A stretch of 64,000 nucleotides of DNA, from NCBI GenBank assembly GCA_017508485.1, contig JAFVYV010000011.1, positions 84,295-148,294 of the forward strand, given 5' to 3'. Below the pieces are notes generated by a model. That model had not been told where the DNA came from. It worked only from the letters and a program-made list of their open reading frames with translations, and made no database searches. The DNA comes from Clostridia bacterium. GTDB lineage: Bacteria; Bacillota; Clostridia; Christensenellales; Borkfalkiaceae. Positions 8,341 to 17,812 of this stretch are shown here, piece after piece. Made by a program: the position numbers and the translations under genes. The first letter of the stretch is position 1, and the number at the start of each line of letters is the position of its first letter.

Positions 8341-9214
8341 TTGTTAACTTTCCACTTGTGATTAAATATCTTAAGACTGCAGACAATATAATAATAAAGT
8401 AACCTATTATGCTAAACAAATCAGGAAGTTCTTGTAAAACAAAAATACCTAAAATCGCCGCAAACAAAACTTGTGAGTAATCAAACACAGAAATTTCTTT
8501 AGCGGGAGCATAAGTGTAAGCCTTAGTAACGGCAAGTTGACCACCACACGCACACACACCGGTTAGTAGCAAGTAAAGAAGTTGCAACTTAGTCATTGGC
8601 TCGTAAGACAAAAGCATCATTGGTAAGAATATTATAGTAGAAACAAGTGAATAGTAAAACACAATGATGGCACTTCTTTCTCCATTAAAACCTAAACGGC
8701 GAATAATTGTGTAAGCAAGACCAGCAAACAACGCACCAAGCACGGCAGAGATAGAAGGTATGCTTTCCGTAAAGTTAAGGGTAGGCTTTGCAATAAGTAC
8801 TGCCCCTGCGAAAGCAAACAACAAAATCAACCAGTCAAACCACTTAGTTTTTTCTTTTAATATAAAAATAGAAAAGACCACGGCAAAAAAGGGCGCAAGT
8901 TTGTTAAGTATAGTTGCATCTGAGTAAGTTGACATAGTGCTAATTGCGTAAAAGTTAAAAATGATACCGAACATACCACTAATAATTCTAAAAGCAAGTA
9001 GTTTGATATTGCCTTTTTTGACTTTAAAATCCTTAGTTTTAAGTAAAACGAAAAAGGAAATAAAAGTGGCAATCAAATTTCTAAAAAACACTTTTTGAAA
9101 GACAGGCAAATCGCCACTAAGCCTAACAAACAAACTCATAAGCGAAAAACAAAAAGCAGAAAGTATTATAAAAAGCACACCAAGGCTTTTGTTTGATTTA
9201 TTCAAAGTAACCAT
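8330..9214 (-). CDS. EamA/DMT family permease
   Basis: A 294-residue, very hydrophobic protein with about ten membrane segments arranged as two repeats of five, typical of the drug/metabolite transporter superfamily. It begins SNKSLGVLFIILSAFCFSLMSLFVRL, and the first repeat has a segment FRNLIATFISF. The substrate cannot be deduced. It is monocistronic and convergent with the GNAT gene. No strong ribosome binding site precedes the ATG. Confidence 0.92.
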   Translation of the reverse strand: MVTLNKSNKSLGVLFIILSAFCFSLMSLFVRLSGDLPVFQKVFFRNLIATFISFFVLLKTKDFKVKKGNIKLLAFRIISGMFGIIFNFYAISTMSTYSDATILNKLAPFFAVVFSIFILKEKTKWFDWLILLFAFAGAVLIAKPTLNFTESIPSISAVLGALFAGLAYTIIRRLGFNGERSAIIVFYYSLVSTIIFLPMMLLSYEPMTKLQLLYLLLTGVCACGGQLAVTKAYTYAPAKEISVFDYSQVLFAAILGIFVLQELPDLFSIIGYFIIILSAVLRYLITSGKLTKTA

Positions 9215-9343
9215 AACTTAATAATGCGCCTTTTTTAATAAAAAGTCAAACAAATGCGCAACCTTTTTATATAAGCCTTTTTGTAGAGAGCCTTTTAAAA
9301 AATCAATTTTTGCAACTTTATTTTAAAAATGTTGTAAAAAGTG

Positions 9344-9372
9344 TTGAAAAATAAAAATTTGTGTGGTATAAT
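9344..9372 (+). promoter_or_regulatory. SigA promoter of the secreted modular protein
   Basis: TTGAAA (9344-9349), a 17-base spacer and TATAAT (9367-9372). The leader is about 90 bases and AT-rich, ending in a strong TGGAGGG ribosome binding site (9457-9463). The spacer 9215-9343 holds no other feature I can see. Confidence 0.75.
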
Positions 9373-9470
9373 AGCAAAGAATACTACTAGTCTCGATTTT
9401 TGAAAGCATATACATTATATATAGTATTAAAAAAATATTAAAAGTTTAATTTTTATTGGAGGGTTTTTTT

Positions 9471-10115
9471 ATGAGAAAAAAACTAATAGTATTATTAGCC
9501 GTTCTCATGGCATTGTCAACAGCAATGTTCGCCTTATCAATGACTTCTTTTGGGGTAGGTGCTACGAGAGAAGGTTATTACGGCGTAGTTAACTTTGACG
9601 AGTATGAAGACGGAATGAAACTTGTGAGAAACTATAATGGTGCAACAAATCCGCATAGTGACCCATTTGTTACAAAAATTGCAAGATACGCAACCCGTGG
9701 TATTGTTCAAATTTACAATAACGAAACGGACTGTTTTGCAAGAATTTTTAGAAGTGAAAACTCTAACTCACAATACTTTGCGTTAAATGGTTTCTTTGCT
9801 AAAACGATTCCTGCAGGTTCAAAAGTAAGCGTAACAATTACTTACAGGCTAGGTTTTGATTTAGAATATTACAACGCTACTGAAGGTATAGAACAACTTG
9901 AAACTGCACCAGCAACTACTGGCAATACTAAGGGTGGTAATGCTACGGCAGACAAATACTCTTACTTACTATCTTTTAATAGTTATTCCAATGCTGATGC
10001 TTATGTGCCAATTGTTGCAAACGATTCTAACTATGCAGACTATGCTGAATATAGAACGGAAACTTTTGAATTAACTTTAGCAGAAGATGCAGATTCTTAT
10101 ACATTTCTTCTATGA
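9471..10115 (+). CDS. Secreted modular surface protein, N-terminal fragment (frameshifted)
   Basis: The ATG at 9471 is chosen because TGGAGGG lies eight bases upstream. The protein starts with a clear signal peptide, MRKKLIVLLAVLMALSTAMFA, with cleavage expected near residue 30. A beta-rich module follows, containing YYGVVNFDEYEDG, a FARIFRSENSN strand and a VSVTITYRLGF strand, resembling the CBM-like modules of the downstream fragment. The frame closes at 10115 in the middle of the final strands. The sequence that would complete the module (SYMDVREIVIK) is in another frame, so one base appears to be missing near 10104-10112. Confidence 0.8.
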   Translation: MRKKLIVLLAVLMALSTAMFALSMTSFGVGATREGYYGVVNFDEYEDGMKLVRNYNGATNPHSDPFVTKIARYATRGIVQIYNNETDCFARIFRSENSNSQYFALNGFFAKTIPAGSKVSVTITYRLGFDLEYYNATEGIEQLETAPATTGNTKGGNATADKYSYLLSFNSYSNADAYVPIVANDSNYADYAEYRTETFELTLAEDADSYTFLL

Positions 10116-12904
10116 ATACTTACTGTAGTTATATGGACGTTAGGGAAATTGTTATTAAGGCTGGCGGTAATGCGTTAGAAGTTAACTTTGATAACGAACT
10201 TACTAACAACACTGCTACTGTATATAAAAATCTTATTCCAGGGGAAAAGGCTACTGAATACTTAGGTGGCGCTACAAGAATTTTTAACGGTTATCATGCT
10301 AGTTATGATTTAACAGTTGCAACTGAAACTGTTGAAGAAACTACAACAGAATTTTTACGTTATACTTCTAAGTCAGCTGGAAATGCTGGTAGCATTAGCA
10401 TCTTTTATAAAGATAACTTTATAGCAAACACAGAATATATAGTTCGCGTTGAATATAGAGTTTCTGAAAACTTTGTTTCACAAGACCCTAATGCTAGAGG
10501 CTTAGCTTTCGTAAGAATAGGCGAGAATGGAGAAACCGATCAACAATTAAGTGGTGAAGGAACAAACACTTGGCATACTGCTGAAGTTACTGTAACCCCT
10601 TTAGCAGATACTAACGTAATTGAAATATTTACTTTTGCTTTAGAAGGTGAATATCTTGACGTTAAGAGTGTAGTTATTGAAGAAATTCCAACAATAACTG
10701 AAGCTTATTATGAAGTTCACTTAAAATCAGATTTTACTGCTGAACCAAACACTTCAACAGTATTAGAAGCAGGTACTAGTGTTAACCATACTTTTGGTGA
10801 TTTTAAAGCAAAAGACTATTATGCTGCAACAAGTTTAGTTCTTACCCATATAAATGATGGTACAGACTCTTTCTTAAGAGCGTCTGTTGATGGTTCTAAA
10901 GCAACCCAAGAGTTCTTCTTCTTAGGTTTACCATCAGCTCTTCCAACAGGAACAACTTATGGTTATAGAGTTGTAATGAGGGTTTCTACTGGAGCAGCAC
11001 TTGAAGGTGCTCTTTCTTATAGACCAAACAACAACCAATCTAAATACGGTTTTGAATTTGACGCAGTAGCAAGTACCGGTTTTGAAACTTATGAAGGTAC
11101 GTGGACTCCAAGCACTGAGAAAGATACTCTTGCTGCTGGTACAGCCGCAACCACGGGTGCTAGATTATACGTAGACGCTTTATCAGCGGGCGAATATATT
11201 GATATTAAGAGTTTTGAAATTTATGACACAGCATCTAAGGTTGACCCAAGTGAACCTAGAACAACAACTTTTACAACGGCTGATATTATGTCAAAGTTCA
11301 ATGGAATGAGCGGCACGCTTGTTGGTGCTAAGTTAGATGAAAATGTTTTAGGTGGTGGTCTTAAATCAGTTGCAGAAAGTAACAGTGGTGCTAACTACGT
11401 TGGCTTAACAGAAGATGGACATATTGCATTCTATAATGGTACTGCAGATGCTTCTGGTTGGGCAAGAATATTCATTAGTACTCCTGAAGTAATGAATAAC
11501 ACTGCTTACTCATACAAAATGACCGTTGTTGGTAGAACAAGTAACTTTGATGGTGCCCTAAATCTTAGAATTTCTAATGGTGGTAAGGGTAATAATAACG
11601 TTGCGACTTACGGTATGTTGTCTTTATTCAATGAAGCAACGGCTGATGAAAACGGTTTCAAAACAATTTCAATTACTTTCCCTGTAGATACTTTAGATTG
11701 TGACGATATATCAATTATCGCAGATGCTAAAGCTGGTTCTTACTTTGAACTTAAGTCAATTAAGGTTGAAGTTACTGAAAACGTAATTACTGAAATGGAA
11801 CCTGAAGTTGCAAAACAAATTATTTATATGGATAACGGTTTAGTAATTGATACTACTGACTTAACTGTTCCAGCTGAACCTGCAGAAGGTGAAGAACCAG
11901 TTGTTGCTACAACTGCTTTACGTGGCGAAGTTGCAAGAGCTGATGCTGGTTACAAGTTCATCGGTTGGTATAATGAAACTTTAGGTTTATTACCTGCTGG
12001 TGCTGTAGTTGAAAATGAAAACTTCCCTGCAAAGGCAGTTTTCAATGCAACTTTCGTTAAGTTAGATATGGTTGACGGTGCATCTATTAGAGCAAATGCA
12101 GAAGAAACAACACCTGGTTTAGAATTTAGAACTAAGTTTGAAGTAACCAACAACGCTATTGCTGGTAACCTTGTTTACAGCACAATGATTATTCCTACTG
12201 ACAAGTTAGGTGATACTGAATTCGTTATTGACAACTTTACTGCTGGTAAAGACGTTCTATTAGTTACTGCAACTACTGGTCCTGTTCACGAAGACACAGA
12301 TGAAGTTGGTGCTTATAACTACTTCCGTGGTGCTATTGTTAACATCCGTCCTTACAACTATGCAAGAGATTTCTCTGCAAGAGGTTTTGTTACAGTAACT
12401 TATGCTGACGGTACTTCTATTAAAGTTTATGCTGATAATAATGCAACAAGAAATATCTATGAAGTTGCTCTAAAGGCTTATGCTGATAGAAAGGCCGAAG
12501 CTGATGAAGTTTATGCAAACGACACAGGCGACGGATTTAGCCGTTTCACTACTGAAGAATTAGCAATTATCAAAGGCTTTATTGACGGTGTTGTTAACTT
12601 AACTGCTGATGCTGAAGGTAACTTAACTGTTGCTAACCCTTATGAAGGTCTTGAAGTTAACTATGCAGTAACTTACGTTGCTCCTTACCAAGTAGAAGGT
12701 ACTACAATTTCTGGTGCTGACTGGTCAATGTACACTTTAGTAAAGGGTGTTAACTACCGTGCATCTGTTCTAATCAATGGTGTAAGAGTAACTGCTACTA
12801 AGGCTGTTGCTGGTTATACTGTTGCTAGCGCTAATGAAATTAAAGACGGTGAAGCCCCTGCTATTGGTACTTTAACTTACACAGCTCCTGAAGTTCAAGC
12901 ATAA
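10112..12904 (+). CDS. Secreted modular surface protein, main fragment with CBM-like repeats (frameshifted)
   Basis: This 930-residue frame continues the exported protein. It opens with the end of module 1 (SYMDVREIVIK) and then holds three further modules ending in the related strands EYLDVKSVVIE (about residue 190), EYIDIKSFEIYD (about 370) and SYFELKSIKVEV (about 555). This pattern suggests repeated carbohydrate-binding-like beta sandwiches. A segment YKFIGWYNETLG (near 615) resembles Listeria-Bacteroides surface repeats, and DGASIRANAEETTPGLEFRTKF begins a C-terminal domain often seen in Firmicutes surface proteins. I see no LPXTG, SLH or catalytic motif. The ATG at 10112 lacks a ribosome binding site, so this is not an independent gene. 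Polysaccharide binding is inferred. Confidence 0.75.
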   Translation: MNTYCSYMDVREIVIKAGGNALEVNFDNELTNNTATVYKNLIPGEKATEYLGGATRIFNGYHASYDLTVATETVEETTTEFLRYTSKSAGNAGSISIFYKDNFIANTEYIVRVEYRVSENFVSQDPNARGLAFVRIGENGETDQQLSGEGTNTWHTAEVTVTPLADTNVIEIFTFALEGEYLDVKSVVIEEIPTITEAYYEVHLKSDFTAEPNTSTVLEAGTSVNHTFGDFKAKDYYAATSLVLTHINDGTDSFLRASVDGSKATQEFFFLGLPSALPTGTTYGYRVVMRVSTGAALEGALSYRPNNNQSKYGFEFDAVASTGFETYEGTWTPSTEKDTLAAGTAATTGARLYVDALSAGEYIDIKSFEIYDTASKVDPSEPRTTTFTTADIMSKFNGMSGTLVGAKLDENVLGGGLKSVAESNSGANYVGLTEDGHIAFYNGTADASGWARIFISTPEVMNNTAYSYKMTVVGRTSNFDGALNLRISNGGKGNNNVATYGMLSLFNEATADENGFKTISITFPVDTLDCDDISIIADAKAGSYFELKSIKVEVTENVITEMEPEVAKQIIYMDNGLVIDTTDLTVPAEPAEGEEPVVATTALRGEVARADAGYKFIGWYNETLGLLPAGAVVENENFPAKAVFNATFVKLDMVDGASIRANAEETTPGLEFRTKFEVTNNAIAGNLVYSTMIIPTDKLGDTEFVIDNFTAGKDVLLVTATTGPVHEDTDEVGAYNYFRGAIVNIRPYNYARDFSARGFVTVTYADGTSIKVYADNNATRNIYEVALKAYADRKAEADEVYANDTGDGFSRFTTEELAIIKGFIDGVVNLTADAEGNLTVANPYEGLEVNYAVTYVAPYQVEGTTISGADWSMYTLVKGVNYRASVLINGVRVTATKAVAGYTVASANEIKDGEAPAIGTLTYTAPEVQA

Positions 12905-12923
12905 CAAATTAAACTTATTAAAT

Positions 12924-12956
12924 AAAAGGCTTAAGTTTTTGACTTAAGCCTTTTTT
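12924..12956 (+). terminator. Terminator after the secreted modular protein
   Basis: AAGGCTTAAG pairs with CTTAAGCCTT across a seven-base loop, and a T run follows. Confidence 0.92.
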
Positions 12957-12969
12957 GTTTTTAAAATCA

Positions 12970-13042
12970 TTTGCGTGGGTGTGTGTGGTGTGGGGTGGTG
13001 TGAGTTGTCGTGGGTGCGTGGGTGTGTGGGCAAGTGCGCACC
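12970..13042. repeat. GT-rich low-complexity tract
   Basis: About 70 bases composed almost entirely of G and T on the plus strand, with repeated GTGTGTGG, GGGTG and GTGGG units and at least four runs of three or more G. This stands out sharply from the AT-rich spacers elsewhere. It lies between two convergent genes and contains no open frame that looks coding. G-quadruplex potential is plausible. Confidence 0.7.
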
Positions 13043-13085
13043 TTTCGTTAGTTTTTATAAAGGTTATTTTTTAATAACTTTCCGC

Positions 13086-14486
13086 TTATTCTTTAGTTAA
13101 TTCTTCTGCTTCTTCCGTTAGTTTTTCCCTTTCTATTTCCGTTATCATTTTGCCTTTTACCTTTTTAAACACGATAGGTAAAAAGATTAGGTAGGCAACG
13201 ATAGTGAATATCCAACTAACTGGGTATGATATATAAATTGTGTAAAATTCAGGTACAAAGTAAAAGGCGATTTTTAAGAAAATTATTCTAAACACACTTG
13301 CACCTAAAATGCTTATTATTAGTGATACAACTGGTTTTCCCATTGCCCTTACTGCGTTTGCTAACGTTTCCATAATAGAACATAAGAAGTATAAACTTGC
13401 CATTATGGTTAGTCTTATGGTGGCTAGTCTTATTACTTCTTCGCTATCGGCTATAATTCCTACAAGTTGTTTTGCAAAAATTGCAAAGGTTAAGCCTATT
13501 GCTAACTCTATGGTACAACAAAGTAGCACTGCTGAAAAAATAGCTTTTTTAATTCGGTCCGGCTTTTTTGCGCCTACGTTTTGACCAACAAAGGTGGTTG
13601 TGGCAACGGCTATTGCGTTACCTATCATATATATAATATTGTCAAATTGTACTGCCGTTCCGTTGGCTGAAGTGCCTACGCTTTCAAAGGTGTTTATGGT
13701 TGATTGAATAAGCACGTTTGATATGTTAAACGCAACACTTTGTAGGGCAGACGGCACGGCTATATGTAAAATTTCTTTTAGTTCTTTTTTGTAAAGTTTT
13801 AGGTGTTTTAAATTTAAGTTGCCATAGCCTTTTGTCTTAAACAAGGTTATGAGTGATAGGGTTGCAGAAATTGCTTGTGATAGAATTGTGCCTATCGCTA
13901 CACCTTCTACCGTCATACCCATTAGAATAAAACATATATTTAAAATTACGTTTGCAACTCCACCTATCGCTAAAAAGATGAGTGGTCTTTTTGTGTCGCC
14001 AGTTGCACGAAGTATTGATGCTGAAAAGTTGTATAGCATCATTATTGGCATACCTAAAAAGTATATTCTTAAGTATTTTGTTGCCATACCTAAAATTGCC
14101 GTGTCGCAATTCATTAGTTTTAAAAACACTTCGGCAAGGGGAACGCCTATTGCAACAAGTATAAAGCCTGAGATTATGGCAATTAAAATTGAAGTTCCTA
14201 CCGTTCTTTTTGCGCTGTCAATATCCTTTTCACCAACCTTTCTTGCAAGAACTACGTTCGTGCCGACTGAAAAGGCTACGAATAGACCAACGATAAGACC
14301 TGTTAGTCCACCGTTTGCACTAACTGCGCCTACGGCTTCATCACTTACCATTATGCCTAATACTGCAATATCCGTCGTGTGGAAAAGTATTTGTAAAATG
14401 TTGGTTAGAATTAATGGAATTGAATATATTAAAAGTTTTTTAAGTATTGGGCCGTTCGTTAGGTCCATTTCTCTAATTCTTTGCAT
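13086..14486 (-). CDS. MATE family efflux transporter
   Basis: A 466-residue membrane protein with about twelve hydrophobic segments in two related halves. It starts DLTNGPILKKLLIYSIPLILTNILQ, typical of the DinF/NorM branch, and contains the family's VARKVGEKD and FVGQNVGAKKPDRIKKA loops at equivalent positions of the two halves. It probably exports cationic drugs or metabolites using a cation gradient. The C-terminus is a short charged cytoplasmic tail rich in glutamate. Confidence 0.93.
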   Translation of the reverse strand: MQRIREMDLTNGPILKKLLIYSIPLILTNILQILFHTTDIAVLGIMVSDEAVGAVSANGGLTGLIVGLFVAFSVGTNVVLARKVGEKDIDSAKRTVGTSILIAIISGFILVAIGVPLAEVFLKLMNCDTAILGMATKYLRIYFLGMPIMMLYNFSASILRATGDTKRPLIFLAIGGVANVILNICFILMGMTVEGVAIGTILSQAISATLSLITLFKTKGYGNLNLKHLKLYKKELKEILHIAVPSALQSVAFNISNVLIQSTINTFESVGTSANGTAVQFDNIIYMIGNAIAVATTTFVGQNVGAKKPDRIKKAIFSAVLLCCTIELAIGLTFAIFAKQLVGIIADSEEVIRLATIRLTIMASLYFLCSIMETLANAVRAMGKPVVSLIISILGASVFRIIFLKIAFYFVPEFYTIYISYPVSWIFTIVAYLIFLPIVFKKVKGKMITEIEREKLTEEAEELTKE

Positions 14487-14535
14487 TTTTTTACTTCTTT
14501 TTTGTGTCGTTTACTTTTAACTTCAAAAAAAAAGC

Positions 14536-14573
14536 AAAAAGCCAAGTCGTTTTTAAGTTAAAAATGGCTTTTT
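14536..14573 (-). terminator. Terminator after degV
   Basis: AAAAAGCCA (14536-14544) and TGGCTTTTT (14565-14573) form a stem with a further AT-rich inner stem. On the minus strand it is followed by a run of T. It separates degV from the MATE gene downstream on the same strand. Confidence 0.75.
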
Positions 14574-14612
14574 ACTTTAATTATTTTTATTTAATTTTAC
14601 GCGTTTATTTTA

Positions 14613-15461
14613 TTACGCTTGGTCGCCGTCGTTAAAGTATAAAATACCTAAAGTGTTTGCACCACAATGACTTGCGATTGTACAGCCTGCTCTTGCAATT
14701 TCTACCCTTTCAAATCCTGCGTTCTTTAATGCGCTAACTGCTGCGTTAACCATTTCATCAGTTGCAGTCGTGTAGGTGATAAAGGCGATTGTTTTATCAA
14801 TGTTGCTAAATTCTGCTAAAGTGTCTGTACAGTATTTTTCAACAACTGCTTCCATTTTGCCTCTGTACTTTTTGTCAGAAGAAAGTTTGCCGTCCTTCAT
14901 TACGATACGTGGGCGAATTTTTAAAATGTTTGCGCCAAGTAGTGCTAAACTGCTACATCTTCCACCTTTGTGTAAATAGTCAAGTCTTTCAACTACGAAA
15001 CTTACTTGTGCGTTTTCTCTTCTTGCAATTAACTTTTCATAAATTTCTTTTGCATCTAAGCCTTCATCAATTAACTTTCTTGCATAAATTACTTGTAATG
15101 CAATACCAGTTGATAATGCTAAACTGTCTACTACGAAAACGTTTTCTACTTCTTGACTTGCTAGTATTGCGTTTTGGCAAGATGATGATAAACCGCTTGA
15201 TAAAGCAATATGTATAACTGCGTCGTAGTCCTTTTTCAAATTTTCAAAATATTCTTGATATTCAAATTGGTTGATTGCCGTTGTTTTTGGTAAAATGCCC
15301 GTTTTATCAACAAACTTGAAAATTTCTTCCGTTGTAATGTCTCCGTCGTTATATGTTGTATCTTTTAAAACTACCTTGAAAGGTAAAATTGTTACGCCAA
15401 ATTCTTTTCTTAATTCTGGGGTTAAGTCAGCCGTTGTTTCTGTTGATAATGCAATTTTCAT
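14613..15461 (-). CDS. DegV family fatty-acid-binding protein
   Basis: The 282-residue protein matches the DegV/FakB family, which binds fatty acids and presents them to a fatty acid kinase. Family features are the N-terminal STETTADL, the KTTAINQFEYQEYFE segment with the TxxxS-like ligand motif, IHIALSSGLSSSCQNA, and the later GGRCSS and IASHCGANTLGILY motifs. The start has a strong AGGAGG ribosome binding site. No kinase partner gene is nearby. Confidence 0.93.
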   Translation of the reverse strand: MKIALSTETTADLTPELRKEFGVTILPFKVVLKDTTYNDGDITTEEIFKFVDKTGILPKTTAINQFEYQEYFENLKKDYDAVIHIALSSGLSSSCQNAILASQEVENVFVVDSLALSTGIALQVIYARKLIDEGLDAKEIYEKLIARRENAQVSFVVERLDYLHKGGRCSSLALLGANILKIRPRIVMKDGKLSSDKKYRGKMEAVVEKYCTDTLAEFSNIDKTIAFITYTTATDEMVNAAVSALKNAGFERVEIARAGCTIASHCGANTLGILYFNDGDQA

Positions 15462-15560
15462 TACTGCTTCCTCCTTATATATAATTTTATTTTAGCATAT
15501 TTTATGTTATATGCAAAGCATTTTTATACAACTTTCTCATTTTTTATTGTCATATAACTA

Positions 15561-15588
15561 TTGCCTTTTTGTTTTTTTATCTTATACT
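15561..15588 (+). promoter_or_regulatory. Promoter of the tail-fibre-like gene
   Basis: TTGCCT (15561-15566), a 16-base spacer and TATACT (15583-15588), about 30 bases before the ribosome binding site GGAG at 15610. Confidence 0.5.
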
Positions 15589-15619
15589 TTTTTTGAAAAT
15601 TAAAAAAAAGGAGCAATTT

Positions 15620-17698
15620 ATGGTTATAAAAATTATTGATAAAAGGGTGTATTTGCCCGATATTACTATTTTACAAATGGAAAATGGCGAAAAACTTTGT
15701 TTTCAAAGGGACAGGTTCTTTAAAGAGTTTGACCTTAATCTTTACGACGCATACTTAAAGTACGTTAGAAGCGACGGCGCAAGTTCAAAAGTTTTGCTTG
15801 ATAAAAAGGTTGATGACAACACTTTGACTTTAGAGTTTACTGTGTCAAGCGAGTTTACTGCTGTTTCTGGCACTTCAACTCTTGAAATTTCTTTTGAAAA
15901 CCAAAACGGAAATCTTTTTAACACGGAAATTTTTTATATTGAAATAAGAAAGGCTATTACCGGGTTTGAAGGGGGAGATTTAACTATTACCCCAACTAAT
16001 ATTTTAGGAATTTACCTTAAAAAAGAAGATTTTGAAAGGGAAAAACAAGGGCTTTTAAGCGATATTTCTAACAAGGTGGAAGAGTTGAAAGAAAAGGTTG
16101 TTAGTGGCGAAGTGGTTTCAGGTAGGTCTAGCATTTCAAACTCTGCTATTTGTGATGAGCAGGGCGAAAATATAGTAAACACCTACCAAAAAAAGGAAGA
16201 TGGCAAGGGGCTTTCTTCTAACGATTATATTTTAGAAGATAAAGAGAAGGTGGAAAAAATTACCCTTAACGGCGACGGCAATTCTTTTTTAGCAAACGAC
16301 GGTAGTTATAAAAAGGTACAGCCACCTTATACTGCAGGAACGGGTATTAAAATTAATGACGATAAAATTTCTTTGACAAGTTCGGCTACTTCTAAAATAA
16401 ACACAATTATTAAAAGTGGCAACGGCTACAAGTATTTAAGCGACGACGGTAGTTATAAGGCGATGGAGTACACGGCAGTCGTTTCTTTTGAAGGCTTAAC
16501 GGTTGGCAACCATACTACTGGTGCAAGTTGGAACGAAACTACAAATTCCGGTCAGTCTGTCGGTCAATGGCAACAAAGTGGCGTAACCCCTGTTAAAGTT
16601 GTTAAAGAAGATGGCAAAACGGTCGTTCAACTAATGTATAGTGGCGCACCTTACCTTGGAACAAGAATGTTTGTTAGCGATATTGCCTTTAGTGGCCCCG
16701 TTACAAAAGGTTGGATTTCCGTAAAGAAAAACAAAATTTATACTAATGCAGAAACTTTACAAATTCTTGGTTTTGACGGTTTGAACTGGACGGTACTTGC
16801 CGATTTAACAAATGAACTTAACGGATTAAAAGATGAAAAGTTTTACGACTTGACCTTTACTTTTGAAGATAAAAATTATGCGGGAATTCAAATTTTGTAT
16901 AGGGCAGGGGCTACTTCTAACGAACTTTTAGTTGACACTTTAAGATTTAAAGATATCTTCGTTGATAAAGCCTACACCGACCTTGAAATGAACGTGTGGA
17001 AGGAGATAGCGTTTAATACTGAATATGCTGGTGTTGGCGTAAATTTACCACTTAACGCAACCGAAGTTTGTTTTGAAGGGTTTTTATTTAGTGATGAAAA
17101 CAAAGGGTTAAAAATGCCTACGACAGGCGCTACGGCCTACCATCTTCCAACTTGTGCGTTTAATATTGGCGATAAGCATTTGTTTTATATACCTATCGTT
17201 AAGGAAGATAAAAACGGCAGAGTAGAAGAAAACGGTTTAGTAGAAGTTAAAAAAGATAGTGAAAACATAAACTATTTTATTAAATTGCAAGACTTAAACG
17301 ATACGCAAAAGTTTTTTAAGGTTTACTATAAAGCAGGGGTTAAAGAAAGACAGTTTATTGACAAACTTGACTTAAACGAAATAAAAGGTGGTTGGATACT
17401 TAACAGCGAAATTTTTATGTACGATATTTTTGAAAATATGAATACGGAAAACTTAAATATTGCCGTTGATTTTGAGTCTGCTGGTAAAACTTATAGCAAT
17501 ATGCTACTCTCTTTAAGTTTACCTGAAACGGCAAACGTAGGGCTTAAATACGGTAGCGATATTGCTTACGACGACTTAGAGGGTTTTATAAAAACAGATT
17601 ACACCTTAATTTATATAAATTCTAGACTTAGCGAAATAGAGTACGGCGAAAAGTTGTTAGAATTTTTAACCAAAAACGGAAAAAAGTTGTCTAACTAA
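15620..17698 (+). CDS. Phage tail-fibre/baseplate-like protein, orphan
   Basis: The start at 15620 is set by GGAG about six bases upstream and gives 692 residues. The first 110 or so residues (VIKIIDKRVYLPDITILQM onward, with FFKEFDLNLYDAYLKY) look like the N-terminal domain of phage baseplate upper proteins. A short coiled coil follows (KEDFEREKQGLLSDISNKVEELKEK), then fibre-type repeats KGLSSNDYILEDKEKVEKI and the twice-seen DDGSYK/NDGSYK motif. The C-terminal 400 residues are beta-rich and may bind sugars or a surface receptor. No other phage gene is adjacent; the capsid cluster lies 38 kb away. It could be a remnant or an adhesin, and it has its own promoter. Confidence 0.65.
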   Translation: MVIKIIDKRVYLPDITILQMENGEKLCFQRDRFFKEFDLNLYDAYLKYVRSDGASSKVLLDKKVDDNTLTLEFTVSSEFTAVSGTSTLEISFENQNGNLFNTEIFYIEIRKAITGFEGGDLTITPTNILGIYLKKEDFEREKQGLLSDISNKVEELKEKVVSGEVVSGRSSISNSAICDEQGENIVNTYQKKEDGKGLSSNDYILEDKEKVEKITLNGDGNSFLANDGSYKKVQPPYTAGTGIKINDDKISLTSSATSKINTIIKSGNGYKYLSDDGSYKAMEYTAVVSFEGLTVGNHTTGASWNETTNSGQSVGQWQQSGVTPVKVVKEDGKTVVQLMYSGAPYLGTRMFVSDIAFSGPVTKGWISVKKNKIYTNAETLQILGFDGLNWTVLADLTNELNGLKDEKFYDLTFTFEDKNYAGIQILYRAGATSNELLVDTLRFKDIFVDKAYTDLEMNVWKEIAFNTEYAGVGVNLPLNATEVCFEGFLFSDENKGLKMPTTGATAYHLPTCAFNIGDKHLFYIPIVKEDKNGRVEENGLVEVKKDSENINYFIKLQDLNDTQKFFKVYYKAGVKERQFIDKLDLNEIKGGWILNSEIFMYDIFENMNTENLNIAVDFESAGKTYSNMLLSLSLPETANVGLKYGSDIAYDDLEGFIKTDYTLIYINSRLSEIEYGEKLLEFLTKNGKKLSN

Positions 17699-17760
17699 AA
17701 GGGCATTTTGTAAATTTTTATCTTAAATTTTCTTTAATTGTAAAAATAGTTGATTTTTGC

Positions 17761-17789
17761 TTGAAAAAACGGTCAAATAGTGTTATTAT
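17761..17789 (+). promoter_or_regulatory. SigA promoter of aspS
   Basis: TTGAAA (17761-17766), a 17-base spacer and TATTAT (17784-17789), followed closely by the AGGAGG ribosome binding site before the ATG at 17813. Confidence 0.8.
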
Positions 17790-17812
17790 TATAACACCGT
17801 TAGGAGGAAATT

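Noticed and set aside
9456-9470. TTG at 9456 as the start of the secreted modular protein.
   Set aside because: It lies on the ribosome binding site of the ATG at 9471, which also begins the signal peptide.
13849-14520. A 223-codon plus-strand open frame opposite the MATE gene.
   Set aside because: It is the complement of conserved membrane helices, its product resembles no family, and it has no start signals.
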